Part shown: one piece after another, positions 1 through 7,360 of the stretch
Numbering within the stretch: position 1 is the first letter of the stretch
How the letters are laid out: the number at the start of each line of letters is the position of its first letter
NCBI RefSeq assembly: GCF_003344865.1
Contig: NZ_CP031165.1
Location: 3,973,910-4,037,909, forward strand
Direction: 5' to 3'
Origin: Euzebya pacifica
GTDB lineage: Bacteria > Actinomycetota > Nitriliruptoria > Euzebyales > Euzebyaceae
DNA length: 64,000 bases
Program-made: the position numbers and the translations under genes
Notes under the pieces: generated by a model
Seen by the model: only the letters and a program-made list of their open reading frames with translations
Told to the model about the DNA's origin: nothing
Database searches by the model: none

Positions 1-1
1 C

Positions 2-2452
2 TTCGCCGTGGACCACGGGCTGTACCAGAACTGCGAGGGGTACGGCAACGGCGACTCCGCCATCTACCCGGGCTCGGCGACCGACCTCAACCAGGAGGCG
101 GGCCTCTTCGACGACAACGAGGGCCTGCGCTTCGGCACCGAGATCCGCGGCTGCCGTGGCCACCACAACACCCTCGGCTACTCCGGCACGGCCGGCAACT
201 CCGTGCACACCCACCACAACGAGTTCGACCGCAACCTCGTCGGTGCGGCGACCGACTCGTTGTTCCCCGACCACCCGGGCCTGCCGCAGGACCACGCCTA
301 CTTCCACGACAACCTGTTCCACTCCAACAACACCGGCTACTACGAGCGTGACCTGCTGGCCGGCAAGTGCACCGGGCCGTTCAGCGAGCGGGACTACGAC
401 GAGGGCGTCGTCTGTCCGGTCGTGCCCCTCCCCGTCGGAACCGGCCTCGTGCTGGCCGGCGGCAACTACAACCTCTTCGAGAACAACCGCTTCTACGACA
501 ACTGGCGCCAGGGCACCTTCCAGTTCTTCGTGCCGGCGACGCTGCGTGGCGAGGACGCCCCCGACAAGCAGTTCGACACCTCCAACTTCAACACCTGGCG
601 CGGGTCGACCTACGGCGTGAACATCAACGGCCTGGCCCAGCCCAACGGCACCGACATGGTGTGGGACGGCGAGGGCGAGGGCAACTGCTGGACCGACAAC
701 GTCGGCATCGACGGCGGAGCTCCCACCACCGCCGTCGGCGACGGGTCCGGCATCTTCGAGGTCCCGGGCATCCCGTTCCCCGGCTGCGACCCGCGTCCCC
801 CGTTCACCCCCGGGCCGGGCATCGTCACGGCCGCACAGTGCGCCTCCTACTCACGCGGCAGCGAGCCCAACCCGCCCGGCTGCAACTGGTTCTCCACCCC
901 CGAACCGCCGGCCGACCGCACCCCCGAGGGCCCCACGGTCGACCGACTGGCCGGTGCCGAGCGCATCGAGACCAACCTGCTGACCTCCCGCTCGGCCTTC
1001 CCGGGTCAGTCCGCCAACGTCGTGCTGGCCACGGCGGACAACTTCGCCGACGCCCTCGCGGGTGCCCCGCTGGCGGCGCACCTCGAGGCCCCGCTGCTGA
1101 TCACCCCGACCGGCGGCCTGGACGACCGCGTCGCCGAGGAGATCACCCGCCTGGGCGCCCAGCGCGTCTGGCTGCTCGGCCAGACGGCGGCCCTCTCCGA
1201 CACCGTGGTCGCCGACCTCGAGGCGCTGGGGATCCGTGAGATCACCCGCGTCGGTGGCGCGAACCGCTTCGAGACGGCCACGTTGATCGCAGGGATGATC
1301 GGGTCCGGCAACGCCTTCCTCGTCGAGGGTGGCGACTTCGCCTCAGCGCTGTCGGCCTCCGCCGTCGGTGCCCTGGTCGGACGGCCCGTGCTGCTGACGT
1401 CAGCCGACACCATCTCCCCCGAGCTCGAGACCTTCCTCGAGGGCGGCCTGATGGTCGACATCCGCCTGGTGGGTTCGGCCGTGTCCGACGCGGTGATGGC
1501 CGAGCTGCCGGTCGTGCAGCCCCGCATCGTCGACATCGAGCGGACCGCAGGTGCCGACGCGACCGAGACCAGCGCGTTGATGGCCGAGCTCGGCGTCCAG
1601 ATCGGGCAGGACGACACCGAGCTGTGGATCGCCACGGTCGACAACTGGCCGGACGCGCTGGGCGCGGCCGCGGCAGCTGCCGTCGACGAGGGCGTCCTGC
1701 TGCAGGTCCCGTCCTCGCTGGACGGCGAGTCGCCGGCGCTGGACTACATCACCGAGAAGAACGCGATCCTCGAGCACATCCGCATCGCCGGTGGGACCGC
1801 CGCGGTCAGCCAGGAGGTGGAGGACACCATCCTCACCGCCACCGGCGGCGCCACGGGCGACGTCCGGGGTGACCGTTCGCACGGCACGTTCGTGTCGACC
1901 GGTTCCGTCGCGCCGCTGCCCGACGTCGACGCGGCCTACGCCGACGTGACCGGGACGGCCACGATGGTCCGGACGATCCACGGCACCACCGAGGTCGAGG
2001 TGCTGGTGGAGGGCATGCCGGCCAACACCTTCGCGCCGGTCCACGTGCACGTCGGTTCGTGCGAGGAGGCCGGTGGCGATCACTTCCAGTTCGTGCCCGG
2101 TGGTTCGATGATGCCGCCCAACGAGATCCACCCGCGCTTCACCTCCGACGCGGTCGGCGTGGGTCGCGGAACCGACACGGCGTTCGCCATCGCGGGCAAC
2201 GACGCCCGCTCGGTGGTCATCCACGACCCGGACGGCAACAAGGTGGCCTGTGCGGAGTTCGACGGACCCGAGATCCCCGACGGTGCGGCGACGACGCCGG
2301 CGTTGGCCTCGTTCATGGCACCGGAGCTCGGGATGGGCGACGACGACAGCGGCATGCCGACGTGGCTGTGGTACGCCGTCGCCGGCTGGATCCTGATCAG
2401 CCTGCTGCTCGGCTGGGTGCCCCGTCGGGTGCGTGCCCGCCGGACGAGCTGA
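2..2452 (+). CDS. Wall-associated beta-helix protein with CWB2 repeats and C-terminal membrane anchor (5' partial)
   Basis: The frame is open to the window edge, so the real start lies upstream; the GTG at position 8 is only the first internal start-like codon. Counting from there, residues 1-270 are Asn/Gly/His-rich with the recurring asymmetric pattern of a right-handed parallel beta-helix. Residues about 313-610 hold three CWB2-type (PF04122) cell-wall-binding units, recognisable from RLAGAERIET, a FADALAG core and RVWLLG / RLVGS strands. Residues about 640-760 (HVHVG, NEIHPRFTSD, SVVIHDPDG, VACAEF) look like a Cu/Zn-SOD-like or CHRD-like beta domain. A membrane helix at about 785-804 is followed by an Arg-rich tail, so the protein is probably anchored outside the membrane. 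The ligand or substrate of the beta-helix cannot be told. Family calls are by eye. Confidence 0.8.
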   Translation, partial: FAVDHGLYQNCEGYGNGDSAIYPGSATDLNQEAGLFDDNEGLRFGTEIRGCRGHHNTLGYSGTAGNSVHTHHNEFDRNLVGAATDSLFPDHPGLPQDHAYFHDNLFHSNNTGYYERDLLAGKCTGPFSERDYDEGVVCPVVPLPVGTGLVLAGGNYNLFENNRFYDNWRQGTFQFFVPATLRGEDAPDKQFDTSNFNTWRGSTYGVNINGLAQPNGTDMVWDGEGEGNCWTDNVGIDGGAPTTAVGDGSGIFEVPGIPFPGCDPRPPFTPGPGIVTAAQCASYSRGSEPNPPGCNWFSTPEPPADRTPEGPTVDRLAGAERIETNLLTSRSAFPGQSANVVLATADNFADALAGAPLAAHLEAPLLITPTGGLDDRVAEEITRLGAQRVWLLGQTAALSDTVVADLEALGIREITRVGGANRFETATLIAGMIGSGNAFLVEGGDFASALSASAVGALVGRPVLLTSADTISPELETFLEGGLMVDIRLVGSAVSDAVMAELPVVQPRIVDIERTAGADATETSALMAELGVQIGQDDTELWIATVDNWPDALGAAAAAAVDEGVLLQVPSSLDGESPALDYITEKNAILEHIRIAGGTAAVSQEVEDTILTATGGATGDVRGDRSHGTFVSTGSVAPLPDVDAAYADVTGTATMVRTIHGTTEVEVLVEGMPANTFAPVHVHVGSCEEAGGDHFQFVPGGSMMPPNEIHPRFTSDAVGVGRGTDTAFAIAGNDARSVVIHDPDGNKVACAEFDGPEIPDGAATTPALASFMAPELGMGDDDSGMPTWLWYAVAGWILISLLLGWVPRRVRARRTS

Positions 2453-2471
2453 ACCCAGCGACACCGATGCG

Positions 2472-2498
2472 TTGACCCGACCGGGAGCCACGTAGGCT
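2472..2498 (+). promoter_or_regulatory. Candidate promoter of cofC, leaderless
   Basis: TTGACC (2472-2477) is followed, after a short 15-bp spacer, by TAGGCT (2493-2498). Seven bases separate TAGGCT from the GTG at 2506, so transcription would begin at or very near the start codon. No Shine-Dalgarno sequence precedes that GTG. The -10 also forms part of the hairpin at 2479-2505. Confidence 0.5.
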
Positions 2499-2505
2499 CC
2501 CGGTC
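2479..2505. terminator. 11-bp perfect hairpin between the beta-helix gene and cofC
   Basis: GACCGGGAGCC (2479-2489), a 5-base loop, and its exact complement (2495-2505). It begins 27 bases after the upstream stop codon and ends one base before the cofC start. There is no T-run, so it may be a U-less terminator for the upstream gene. Because it overlaps the putative cofC -10, it could also act as a DNA palindrome. Confidence 0.5.
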
Positions 2506-3210
2506 GTGGTTTGTCCGGACCCAGTCGTCGACAGCCGCCCCCAGCCGGCGGTCGTTGCGGTCGTGCCGCTGAAGGCCATCGGGTCCTCCAAGACGCGGAT
2601 GGCGCCGGCGCTGTCCCCCGACGACCGGGCGCTGCTGCTGCGACGGACCTTCGACCGGGTCGTCGCGGCGGCCCGGCGGTGCGTCGCGGTCACCGAGGTG
2701 CTGGTGGTCGTCGGGGACGACCGCGGCGCGTCCTGGGCGATGATGTCGGGTGCGTCGATCGTGCGGGAGACCCCGGGGCCCGGCGGGCTGAACGCCGCGC
2801 TGGCCGAGGTCGACGCCTCGCTGGGCAAGACCCCGAGCCTGGTGATCCCCGCCGACCTGCCGTTGGTGACCGGCGAGGACCTGGACGCGATGGTCGACGC
2901 CCTGCCCGGTGTGCCCGGGGTGGTCGTCTGCCCGACCGCGGACGGCGGCACCGGCGGGCTGCTGCGTGCGCCGGGAGGGATCGTGCCACCCTGCTACGGA
3001 CCGGGCTCGGCCGACGCCCACGTCGACGCCGCCCGGCGGGCCGGGGTGCCGGTGCGTCGCCTCCTCCTCCCCGGGCTGGCCCTGGACCTGGACCGTCCCA
3101 GCGACATCGCCCTCGCCGGCGGCTGGCGGGCGGTCACCTCGGGTTCGACAGGGCCGGGTGGGGCGGGCGACTCGGAGACTCGACCGGTCGAGCGGTACCC
3201 TCACCGCTGA
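2506..3210 (+). CDS. cofC: 2-phospho-L-lactate / phosphoenolpyruvate guanylyltransferase (CofC/FbiD family)
   Basis: A 234-aa protein. Family members transfer GMP from GTP to phospholactate or phosphoenolpyruvate during coenzyme F420 biosynthesis in the cytoplasm. The N-terminus carries VPLKAIGSSKTRMA, the nucleotide-binding signature of this GT-A-fold family. VIPADLPLVTGEDL supplies the metal-binding D-L-P region, and TADGGTGGLL and YGPGSADAHVDAA are further family blocks. Length is normal. The GTG start fits the -10 hexamer seven bases upstream; no later in-frame start keeps the N-terminal motif. Other F420 genes (fbiA, fbiB, fbiC) are not in the window. Which phospho-acid is used cannot be told from sequence by eye. 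Confidence 0.85.
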   Translation: MVCPDPVVDSRPQPAVVAVVPLKAIGSSKTRMAPALSPDDRALLLRRTFDRVVAAARRCVAVTEVLVVVGDDRGASWAMMSGASIVRETPGPGGLNAALAEVDASLGKTPSLVIPADLPLVTGEDLDAMVDALPGVPGVVVCPTADGGTGGLLRAPGGIVPPCYGPGSADAHVDAARRAGVPVRRLLLPGLALDLDRPSDIALAGGWRAVTSGSTGPGGAGDSETRPVERYPHR

Positions 3211-3254
3211 CCCGAAGCGGGCCGACACGCGGCCCAATGACTCAAGGAGATGCG

Positions 3255-3461
3255 ATGCCGCAGGGCACGATCAAATCGTTCGACCACGGCACCCGGTCGG
3301 GCAGCCTGGTCCTGGACGACATGACCGAGTTCGCCTACGACACCGCCACCTTCCAGGCCTCCGCGCTCGCCGAGCTGCGGATCGGCCAGCGTGTGCGCTT
3401 CGACCTCGAGGGCAGCGGCGACGACCGTCGCGTCACCAACCTCCAGCTCGTCTCGCTGTAG
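3255..3461 (+). CDS. Small cold-shock-like OB-fold protein
   Basis: A 68-aa protein. GTIKSFDHGTRSGSLVLDD at the N-terminus and IGQRVRFDLEG further on match the strand layout of a cold-shock domain. The aromatic RNA-binding motif normally found after the first strand (K-G-F-G-F-I type) is replaced by TRSGSLVLDD, so nucleic-acid binding may be altered or absent. The ATG is preceded by AAGGAG (3244-3249), a good ribosome binding site. A TACCCT -10 candidate lies at 3196-3201. It is convergent with the 84-aa gene downstream. Confidence 0.65.
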   Translation: MPQGTIKSFDHGTRSGSLVLDDMTEFAYDTATFQASALAELRIGQRVRFDLEGSGDDRRVTNLQLVSL

Positions 3462-3467
3462 CGGGGC

Positions 3468-3722
3468 TCAGGCCGGGCGTGGCCCGACCGTCTCCTCCCA
3501 CTCCTGCCAGTAACGCTGCATGCGGCCAGCGGCCGTGTCGACGTCGTGCTTGGAGGAGTTGGTGATGGCGATCAGCCGCTGCTGCCACCGCTGCTTGTCC
3601 TCCGGGGGGATGTCGGCGGGTCCGAGAGCGGCGAACGCCTGCTTGAGCTCCTCGGCGAGGTCGATCGTCGAGGCGTCGACGGCGGGGCTGCTGGTGGGGT
3701 CGGTGGGCTGCTGATCGGCCAT
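3468..3722 (-). CDS. 84-aa acidic hypothetical protein
   Basis: Not recognised. The protein starts MADQQPTDPTSSPAVDAS, a disordered Pro/Ser/Asp tract, and continues with two predicted helices (IDLAEELKQAFAALG and WQQRLIAITNSSKHDVDTAA) ending in RYWQEWEETVG. No membrane segment or signal is present. The start was chosen because TACGCT on the minus strand (3735-3730) lies exactly seven bases upstream. It is transcribed divergently from the small membrane protein at 3747 through a shared palindrome, and its 3' end faces the cold-shock-like gene with only six bases between the stop codons. Confidence 0.65.
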   Translation of the reverse strand: MADQQPTDPTSSPAVDASTIDLAEELKQAFAALGPADIPPEDKQRWQQRLIAITNSSKHDVDTAAGRMQRYWQEWEETVGPRPA

Positions 3723-3729
3723 GTCGACC

Positions 3730-3739
3730 AGCGTACGCT
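3730..3739. promoter_or_regulatory. Palindromic bidirectional -10 element
   Basis: AGCGTACGCT is a perfect 10-bp palindrome containing TACGCT on both strands (plus 3734-3739, minus 3735-3730). Each copy lies exactly seven bases from a start codon: GTG 3747 on plus and ATG 3722 on minus. The two genes therefore appear to share overlapping -10 hexamers, and both transcripts would be leaderless. Confidence 0.6.
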
Positions 3740-3746
3740 TGGGCTC

Positions 3747-4109
3747 GTGAACGCACTCACGAGCTCTCGGACCGCCGCCGTCATCGCCGGGATCGCCGCC
3801 TTCGGCAACCTGCTGCTCGGCATCGCCCACACGGGGGTGACCGTGCCCCTCCTGTCGCGCATCGGCCCCCAGGGCGGCGCGGTGCCGCCGGCCGTCGTGG
3901 CCTTCAGCGTCGGCACCCTCGTCTTCGGCGTGCTGGCGTGGGGCCTGTGGCGCGGTGCGGCGTGGGCCCGCTGGGTCGGCCTGGCCGTCTGCGCCCTGGC
4001 CATCCTCAGCGGGATCGGCCAGTTCCGTGGGGTCGTCAGCGCCGCCGGCATCGTCCTGGCCGTCGCCCTCGGCGCCCTCCTCCTCCGCTCCCCCACCCCC
4101 GCGGAGTAA
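3747..4109 (+). CDS. Small four-helix membrane protein of unknown function
   Basis: A 120-aa hydrophobic protein with about four membrane spans (AAVIAGIAAFGNLLLGI, VVAFSVGTLVFGVLAWGLW, WVGLAVCALAILSGIG, AAGIVLAVALGALLL). A conserved-looking WRGAAWARWVG loop joins spans two and three, a pattern seen in many small actinobacterial membrane proteins. No enzymatic motif is visible. The GTG start is set by the -10 element seven bases upstream. A longer frame upstream runs antisense through the neighbouring gene and was not used. Confidence 0.6.
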   Translation: MNALTSSRTAAVIAGIAAFGNLLLGIAHTGVTVPLLSRIGPQGGAVPPAVVAFSVGTLVFGVLAWGLWRGAAWARWVGLAVCALAILSGIGQFRGVVSAAGIVLAVALGALLLRSPTPAE

Positions 4110-4166
4110 CCCCTCCCCTGCGGGTTGCGTGGCCGGGCCCCCCCGTTCGGTGGCTCGGCGTCCCCC

Positions 4167-4493
4167 CGTTCGGCGCGATCGGGGCCTGCGTGGCCCATGG
4201 GCGATGACCGGCATGATCCGCCCGGCCGCTCGGCCTCCCCTTTCGGCCCGATCGGGGCCTGCGTCGTGCATGGCCGATGATCGGCGCGATCGGGGCCCAA
4301 ACCACGCACGCGTGGGTACCGGCACGATCCGACCGACCGCCCGGCGCGACGTTCGGCGCGATCGGGGCCCAAACCACGCATGCGTGGGAACCGGCACGAT
4401 CCGCCTCACCACCCCGCGCAGCCCGCCCCGCGCGATGTTCGGCACGATCGGGGGCTCGACCGCCTATGGGCTGGTTGGGCCCCGATCGGGGCC
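4167..4493. repeat. Cluster of palindromic GATCGGGGCC repeats in the gap before the PrsW gene
   Basis: The stretch 4110-4463 has no convincing gene. CGATCGGGGCC recurs at 4176, 4249, 4287 and 4359, with a degenerate copy at 4447 and an inverted copy forming a perfect 16-bp palindrome at 4478-4493. Copies three and four belong to 72-bp units that also contain CCACGCATGCGTGG (4374-4387, a perfect palindrome) or its one-base variant (4302-4315), then ACCGGCACGATCCG. The array runs into the low-complexity 3' end of the PrsW gene. It resembles REP/BIME-like dispersed repeats; no protein is associated. Confidence 0.65.
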
Positions 4494-5399
4494 GGGTGGG
4501 CCCGGCGGACCGTCGGGTCGGCGTGGTGCTGGAGTGGGAGGAGGGGGCGCGGGCCACGTCGGGGGACGCGAACCGGGTGGTGGTGGGCCGCCGCGCCACT
4601 CGGCGGGCGCACCGCCGGTCGGCCACGTGCCGGGGACGCCGAACCGTTCGGGCACCCAGTACCGCTCCGGCACGACGGCCCGCGCGACGAACGGGGATCG
4701 CTCGAGGGCGCCCTTGACCAGCTGGGCGTAGACGACGACGGGGATGACCAACACGAGGAAGCTGGCGGTGTTCCACAGCGCGTGCATCACCATGGCAAGC
4801 AGCACGAAGCCGATCGCCGTCGTGACCGGGCGGCCCTCCAACCGGCGGCGGGACATCCCGTAGCCGGCGATCCCGCTGGCCGTGGCGTGCAGCACCGCCG
4901 ACCCCATCCCCCGCAGGAACGCCGTGACGGCGAAGCACTCCAGCCCCGCGTCGCAGAAGTCGATCGGCGAGCCCAGGGGCCCGACCCCCATCCACGCCTG
5001 GACCAGGTAGTCCGTCGTCTCCGCGGCGGCGAAGCCGAGCCCGACGGTGGTCCCGTAGATGATCCCGTCCATCGGTTCGTTGAACGCCTTGTTGCGCCAC
5101 GCACCGAGCTTGGCTCCCCAGTACTTCAGCGTCTCCTCCGTCACCGGGGCGATGCCGATCGCCAGCACCGGCAGCAGCAGCAGCGCCCGGTCCCCCGACA
5201 GGTCGCCCCCGGCGATCACCAGCAGCGCCACGGCGTTGGCGATCCCGGCGACGAACGCCACCGGCAGCGCGCCGATGAGGAACAGCCGGATGATCAGCCC
5301 GATGGGCTCGGGGTCGTGGCGGTCGCGGGAGTAGAAGAACCACAGCCACAGCAGGCACGGGATGACTGCCCCGGCCAGGGCGAGCAGGAAGAGGGACAT
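4464..5399 (-). CDS. PrsW-family intramembrane metalloprotease
   Basis: A 311-aa polytopic membrane protein. Family hallmarks are visible: an E-E-T-L-K-Y motif after the third span (APVTEETLKYWGAK), GLGFAAAETTDY, and two later His motifs, SAVLHATASG and MVMHALWN. PrsW proteases cleave membrane-bound anti-sigma factors in Firmicutes; the actinobacterial substrate is unknown. About seven spans fill residues 1-235. The last 70 residues are a Pro/Gly-rich tail (PPPPGSRPPTWPAPPPP) encoded by repeat-rich DNA, possibly extended by repeat expansion. I chose MSLFLLAL as the start because the longer frame adds 46 unlikely residues upstream. Confidence 0.8.
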   Translation of the reverse strand: MSLFLLALAGAVIPCLLWLWFFYSRDRHDPEPIGLIIRLFLIGALPVAFVAGIANAVALLVIAGGDLSGDRALLLLPVLAIGIAPVTEETLKYWGAKLGAWRNKAFNEPMDGIIYGTTVGLGFAAAETTDYLVQAWMGVGPLGSPIDFCDAGLECFAVTAFLRGMGSAVLHATASGIAGYGMSRRRLEGRPVTTAIGFVLLAMVMHALWNTASFLVLVIPVVVYAQLVKGALERSPFVARAVVPERYWVPERFGVPGTWPTGGAPAEWRGGPPPPGSRPPTWPAPPPPTPAPRRPDGPPGPPGPDRGPTSP

Positions 5400-5486
5400 G
5401 TGGCCCCGAAGCCTGCCACGGACAGGGTCGACCGTACCGACCGGACAGGGGCCCCCTCGATCAGCCCAACAAACACAACCCGCGAG

Positions 5487-5516
5487 TTGGACGACACGGG
5501 GAGGCGCTGCTACTCT
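5487..5516 (+). promoter_or_regulatory. Promoter for the tRNA genes
   Basis: TTGGAC (5487-5492), an 18-bp spacer and TACTCT (5511-5516), 44 bases before tRNA-Gln. The gap 5400-5559 holds no other gene. Confidence 0.55.
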
Positions 5517-5559
5517 CTTGCATCCGCCGCCGCCCAAGTCAGGCAGGTGGCGGACCCTT

Positions 5560-5631
5560 TCCGGGGTGGTGTAATTGGCAACACAGCTGGTTCTGGTCCA
5601 GTCATTGAGGGTTCAAGTCCTTCCCCCGGAG
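5560..5631 (+). tRNA. tRNA-Gln (anticodon CTG)
   Basis: The acceptor stem pairs TCCGGGG (5560-5566) with CCCCGGA (5624-5630), with G5631 as discriminator. The D-arm, the anticodon loop TTCTGGT with anticodon CTG, and the T-loop GTTCAAGTC are all canonical. No CCA is encoded. It forms a pair with tRNA-Glu 73 bases downstream, probably on one transcript. Confidence 0.93.
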
Positions 5632-5704
5632 CGAGGGTGAGCCACCACACTCACCCCCACAAGCAGAGCAAGGAACGGCACACACCGAACTGCGCTCGAC
5701 ATAT

Positions 5705-5778
5705 GGTCCCGTCGTCTAGCTGGCCTAGGACGCGGCCCTCTCAAGGCTGAAACGGGAGTTCGAATCTCCTCGGGACTA
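5705..5778 (+). tRNA. tRNA-Glu (anticodon CTC)
   Basis: The acceptor stem pairs GGTCCCG (5705-5711) with CGGGACT (5771-5777), including a G-U pair at position 1-72. GTCTAGC in the D-arm, anticodon loop CTCTCAA with anticodon CTC, and T-loop GTTCGAATC are diagnostic. No CCA is encoded. The acceptor end is one base offset from the usual GTCCC start, so the ends could be shifted by one. Confidence 0.9.
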
Positions 5779-5786
5779 CACAACAC

Positions 5787-5822
5787 GAACGGCCGCTCGA
5801 CCCAGCTATCGAGCGGCCGTTC
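5787..5822. terminator. Strong 14-bp hairpin after the tRNA genes, shared with alkB
   Basis: GAACGGCCGCTCGA (5787-5800) pairs perfectly with 5809-5822 across an 8-base loop. It sits 8 bases after tRNA-Glu and 43 bases beyond the alkB stop codon on the other strand, so it can end transcription from both sides. Confidence 0.8.
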
Positions 5823-5865
5823 TGCTGTCCGGACATCCAGCGATCCAGTCTGCGCTGGCCCGCGC

Positions 5866-6531
5866 CTACCCCCGGTGGACCGGCCCGGACGGGCGTCCAC
5901 CGCCACCGTCCCAGTCCTCGGTGCGGAACATCACGCAGATGCGCGGACCGGACCGGGCGACCTTGGGCACGGCGTGCTGCCACGTCCGCTGGCAGGTACC
6001 GCCCATCACGGCGAGGTCGCCGCGGCCCAGGGACCAGCCGAAGCTGCGCCCTCCGCCGCGTGGACGAAGCCTGAACGGCCTGGGATGGCCGAGGGAGAGG
6101 ACCGCGACCGTTGCCGTGGGGAGGGTGCGCAGGTGCGTGTCGCCGTGCCAGGCCACCGAGTCGGCCCCGTCGCGGTACAGGTTGGCCGACACGCGGGTCA
6201 GCGGGACGCCGTAGCGGGCCGACAACGAGGCCGACATCGCCTTGATCGGCTCGAGGCCGGACGGCAGCGCCGACCGCGACCAGCTGACCGACAGCCGGGG
6301 CTGCTCGACGACCTTGTCGAACATCGGCCGGGTCCAGACCTGCCAGTCGGCCGCTGCCAGGACCGCCTCGAAAAACGACTCGTGGCCGCTCACCCAGCCG
6401 CGGGACAGGTCCACCCAGGCACCACGGTCCAGCCGGACCCGTTGCACATCGGCGAAGGTCGGGTCGTGGGTGATGCCCTCGTCGAGGTCGAGCAGGGAGG
6501 GCTGGCGGGCAAGGACCGGCGTTGCGCTCAT
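5866..6531 (-). CDS. alkB: AlkB-type 2-oxoglutarate/Fe(II)-dependent dioxygenase
   Basis: A 221-aa cytoplasmic protein. AlkB enzymes remove alkyl groups from bases in DNA or RNA. The Fe(II) ligands are the H-x-D of WHGDTH (near residue 128) and the His of RTWQHAVPKV (near 182). The 2-oxoglutarate-binding R-x5-R is in GPRICVMFR. PRLSVSW and RPFRLRPR are further family blocks. The start follows TAGTCT (6543-6538) by six bases, suggesting a leaderless message. It has its own promoter and converges on the tRNA pair. Confidence 0.88.
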   Translation of the reverse strand: MSATPVLARQPSLLDLDEGITHDPTFADVQRVRLDRGAWVDLSRGWVSGHESFFEAVLAAADWQVWTRPMFDKVVEQPRLSVSWSRSALPSGLEPIKAMSASLSARYGVPLTRVSANLYRDGADSVAWHGDTHLRTLPTATVAVLSLGHPRPFRLRPRGGGRSFGWSLGRGDLAVMGGTCQRTWQHAVPKVARSGPRICVMFRTEDWDGGGGRPSGPVHRG

Positions 6532-6571
6532 GCCCCCAGACTAGAACAGGCGTTCGATTCCCGCCAGCAGG

Positions 6572-7333
6572 TCACTCGGCCGTGCCCCGACGCCGCTCGG
6601 GTGCCTCGGCGTCCCCCGACAGGCTTCGCAGGGCCTGCTGGCGGTGGGCCACCCAGTCGTTGAGGGCCGACAGCTCCTCCAGGGCCCGTTGCTGGCGATG
6701 CTCGTGGCTGTCGGGCCGCACCGGTCCGAGGGTGGCGACCAGCTCCTCCAGCTCGGCCACGGCCACGTCGACCCGGTCCTGCAGCACTGCGGCCTGCTCG
6801 ACGAGCCCCATCTCGCGCTCGGGCACCACGGAGTCGTCGAGCAGCATGTCCTCCACCATCTCCGCCTCGGCCTCGGCCAGCAGGGACACGGCGTCGCGCA
6901 GGTCGACCCCGGCCAGGTACGCCACGCGTTGCCCCGCCAGCACCACCTCGCCCAGGGAGGGGTCCCCCTCCACAGCCGACAGGGCGCCGACCGCGACGAG
7001 CAGCCGGGCAGCCAGTCGGTCCTGCCGGACGACCAGCGGGACGAGCCCCGCCGGGGCCCCGTCCTCCTCCCCCGACGTGAATCGCATCTCGGGCGCGTGC
7101 ACGACCGGGTCCTCCATCCCCCGCTGCACGAGCGCACCGACCCCGAGCGCCACGGCGCCGACACCGACGGTCGGCCACGCCCATCCCTCGATCACGTCGA
7201 AGGCGGTCAGGCCGAGCACGACCAGCAGACCCAGGAACGCCAGACCGCCGATGCCCCATGCGGCCTCGCCGAACCCCCAGCGCAGCCGCGCCGCGCGCGA
7301 GGCGTCGGGATCGGGGATGGAGTCTGCCGCCAC
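6572..7333 (-). CDS. Membrane protein with long cytoplasmic helical domain, unknown function
   Basis: A 253-aa protein not assigned to a family. Two membrane spans lie at about residues 24-45 and 52-70 (WGIGGLAFLGLLVVLGL and WPTVGVGAVALGVGALV). The remaining 180 residues are acidic and helical (LLAEAEAEMVEDMLLDD, VDVAVAELEELVATLG), compatible with coiled-coil packing. No catalytic motif is visible. The GTG start lies six bases after TAGCCT (7345-7340). It sits between gltX and alkB on the same strand but probably has its own promoter. Confidence 0.65.
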   Translation of the reverse strand: MAADSIPDPDASRAARLRWGFGEAAWGIGGLAFLGLLVVLGLTAFDVIEGWAWPTVGVGAVALGVGALVQRGMEDPVVHAPEMRFTSGEEDGAPAGLVPLVVRQDRLAARLLVAVGALSAVEGDPSLGEVVLAGQRVAYLAGVDLRDAVSLLAEAEAEMVEDMLLDDSVVPEREMGLVEQAAVLQDRVDVAVAELEELVATLGPVRPDSHEHRQQRALEELSALNDWVAHRQQALRSLSGDAEAPERRRGTAE

Positions 7334-7360
7334 GGGCGCAGGCTACTCCGCGCCGACGAT

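Noticed and set aside
1400-2491. Long minus-strand frame opposite the beta-helix gene (363 aa)
   Set aside because: His/Gly/Arg-rich shadow translation of a GC-rich coding strand, with no motif and no ribosome site.
4167-4493. CRISPR-like array
   Set aside because: Repeat spacing is irregular (38 to 88 bp), copies are imperfect and palindromic, no unique equal-length spacers exist, and no cas genes are nearby.
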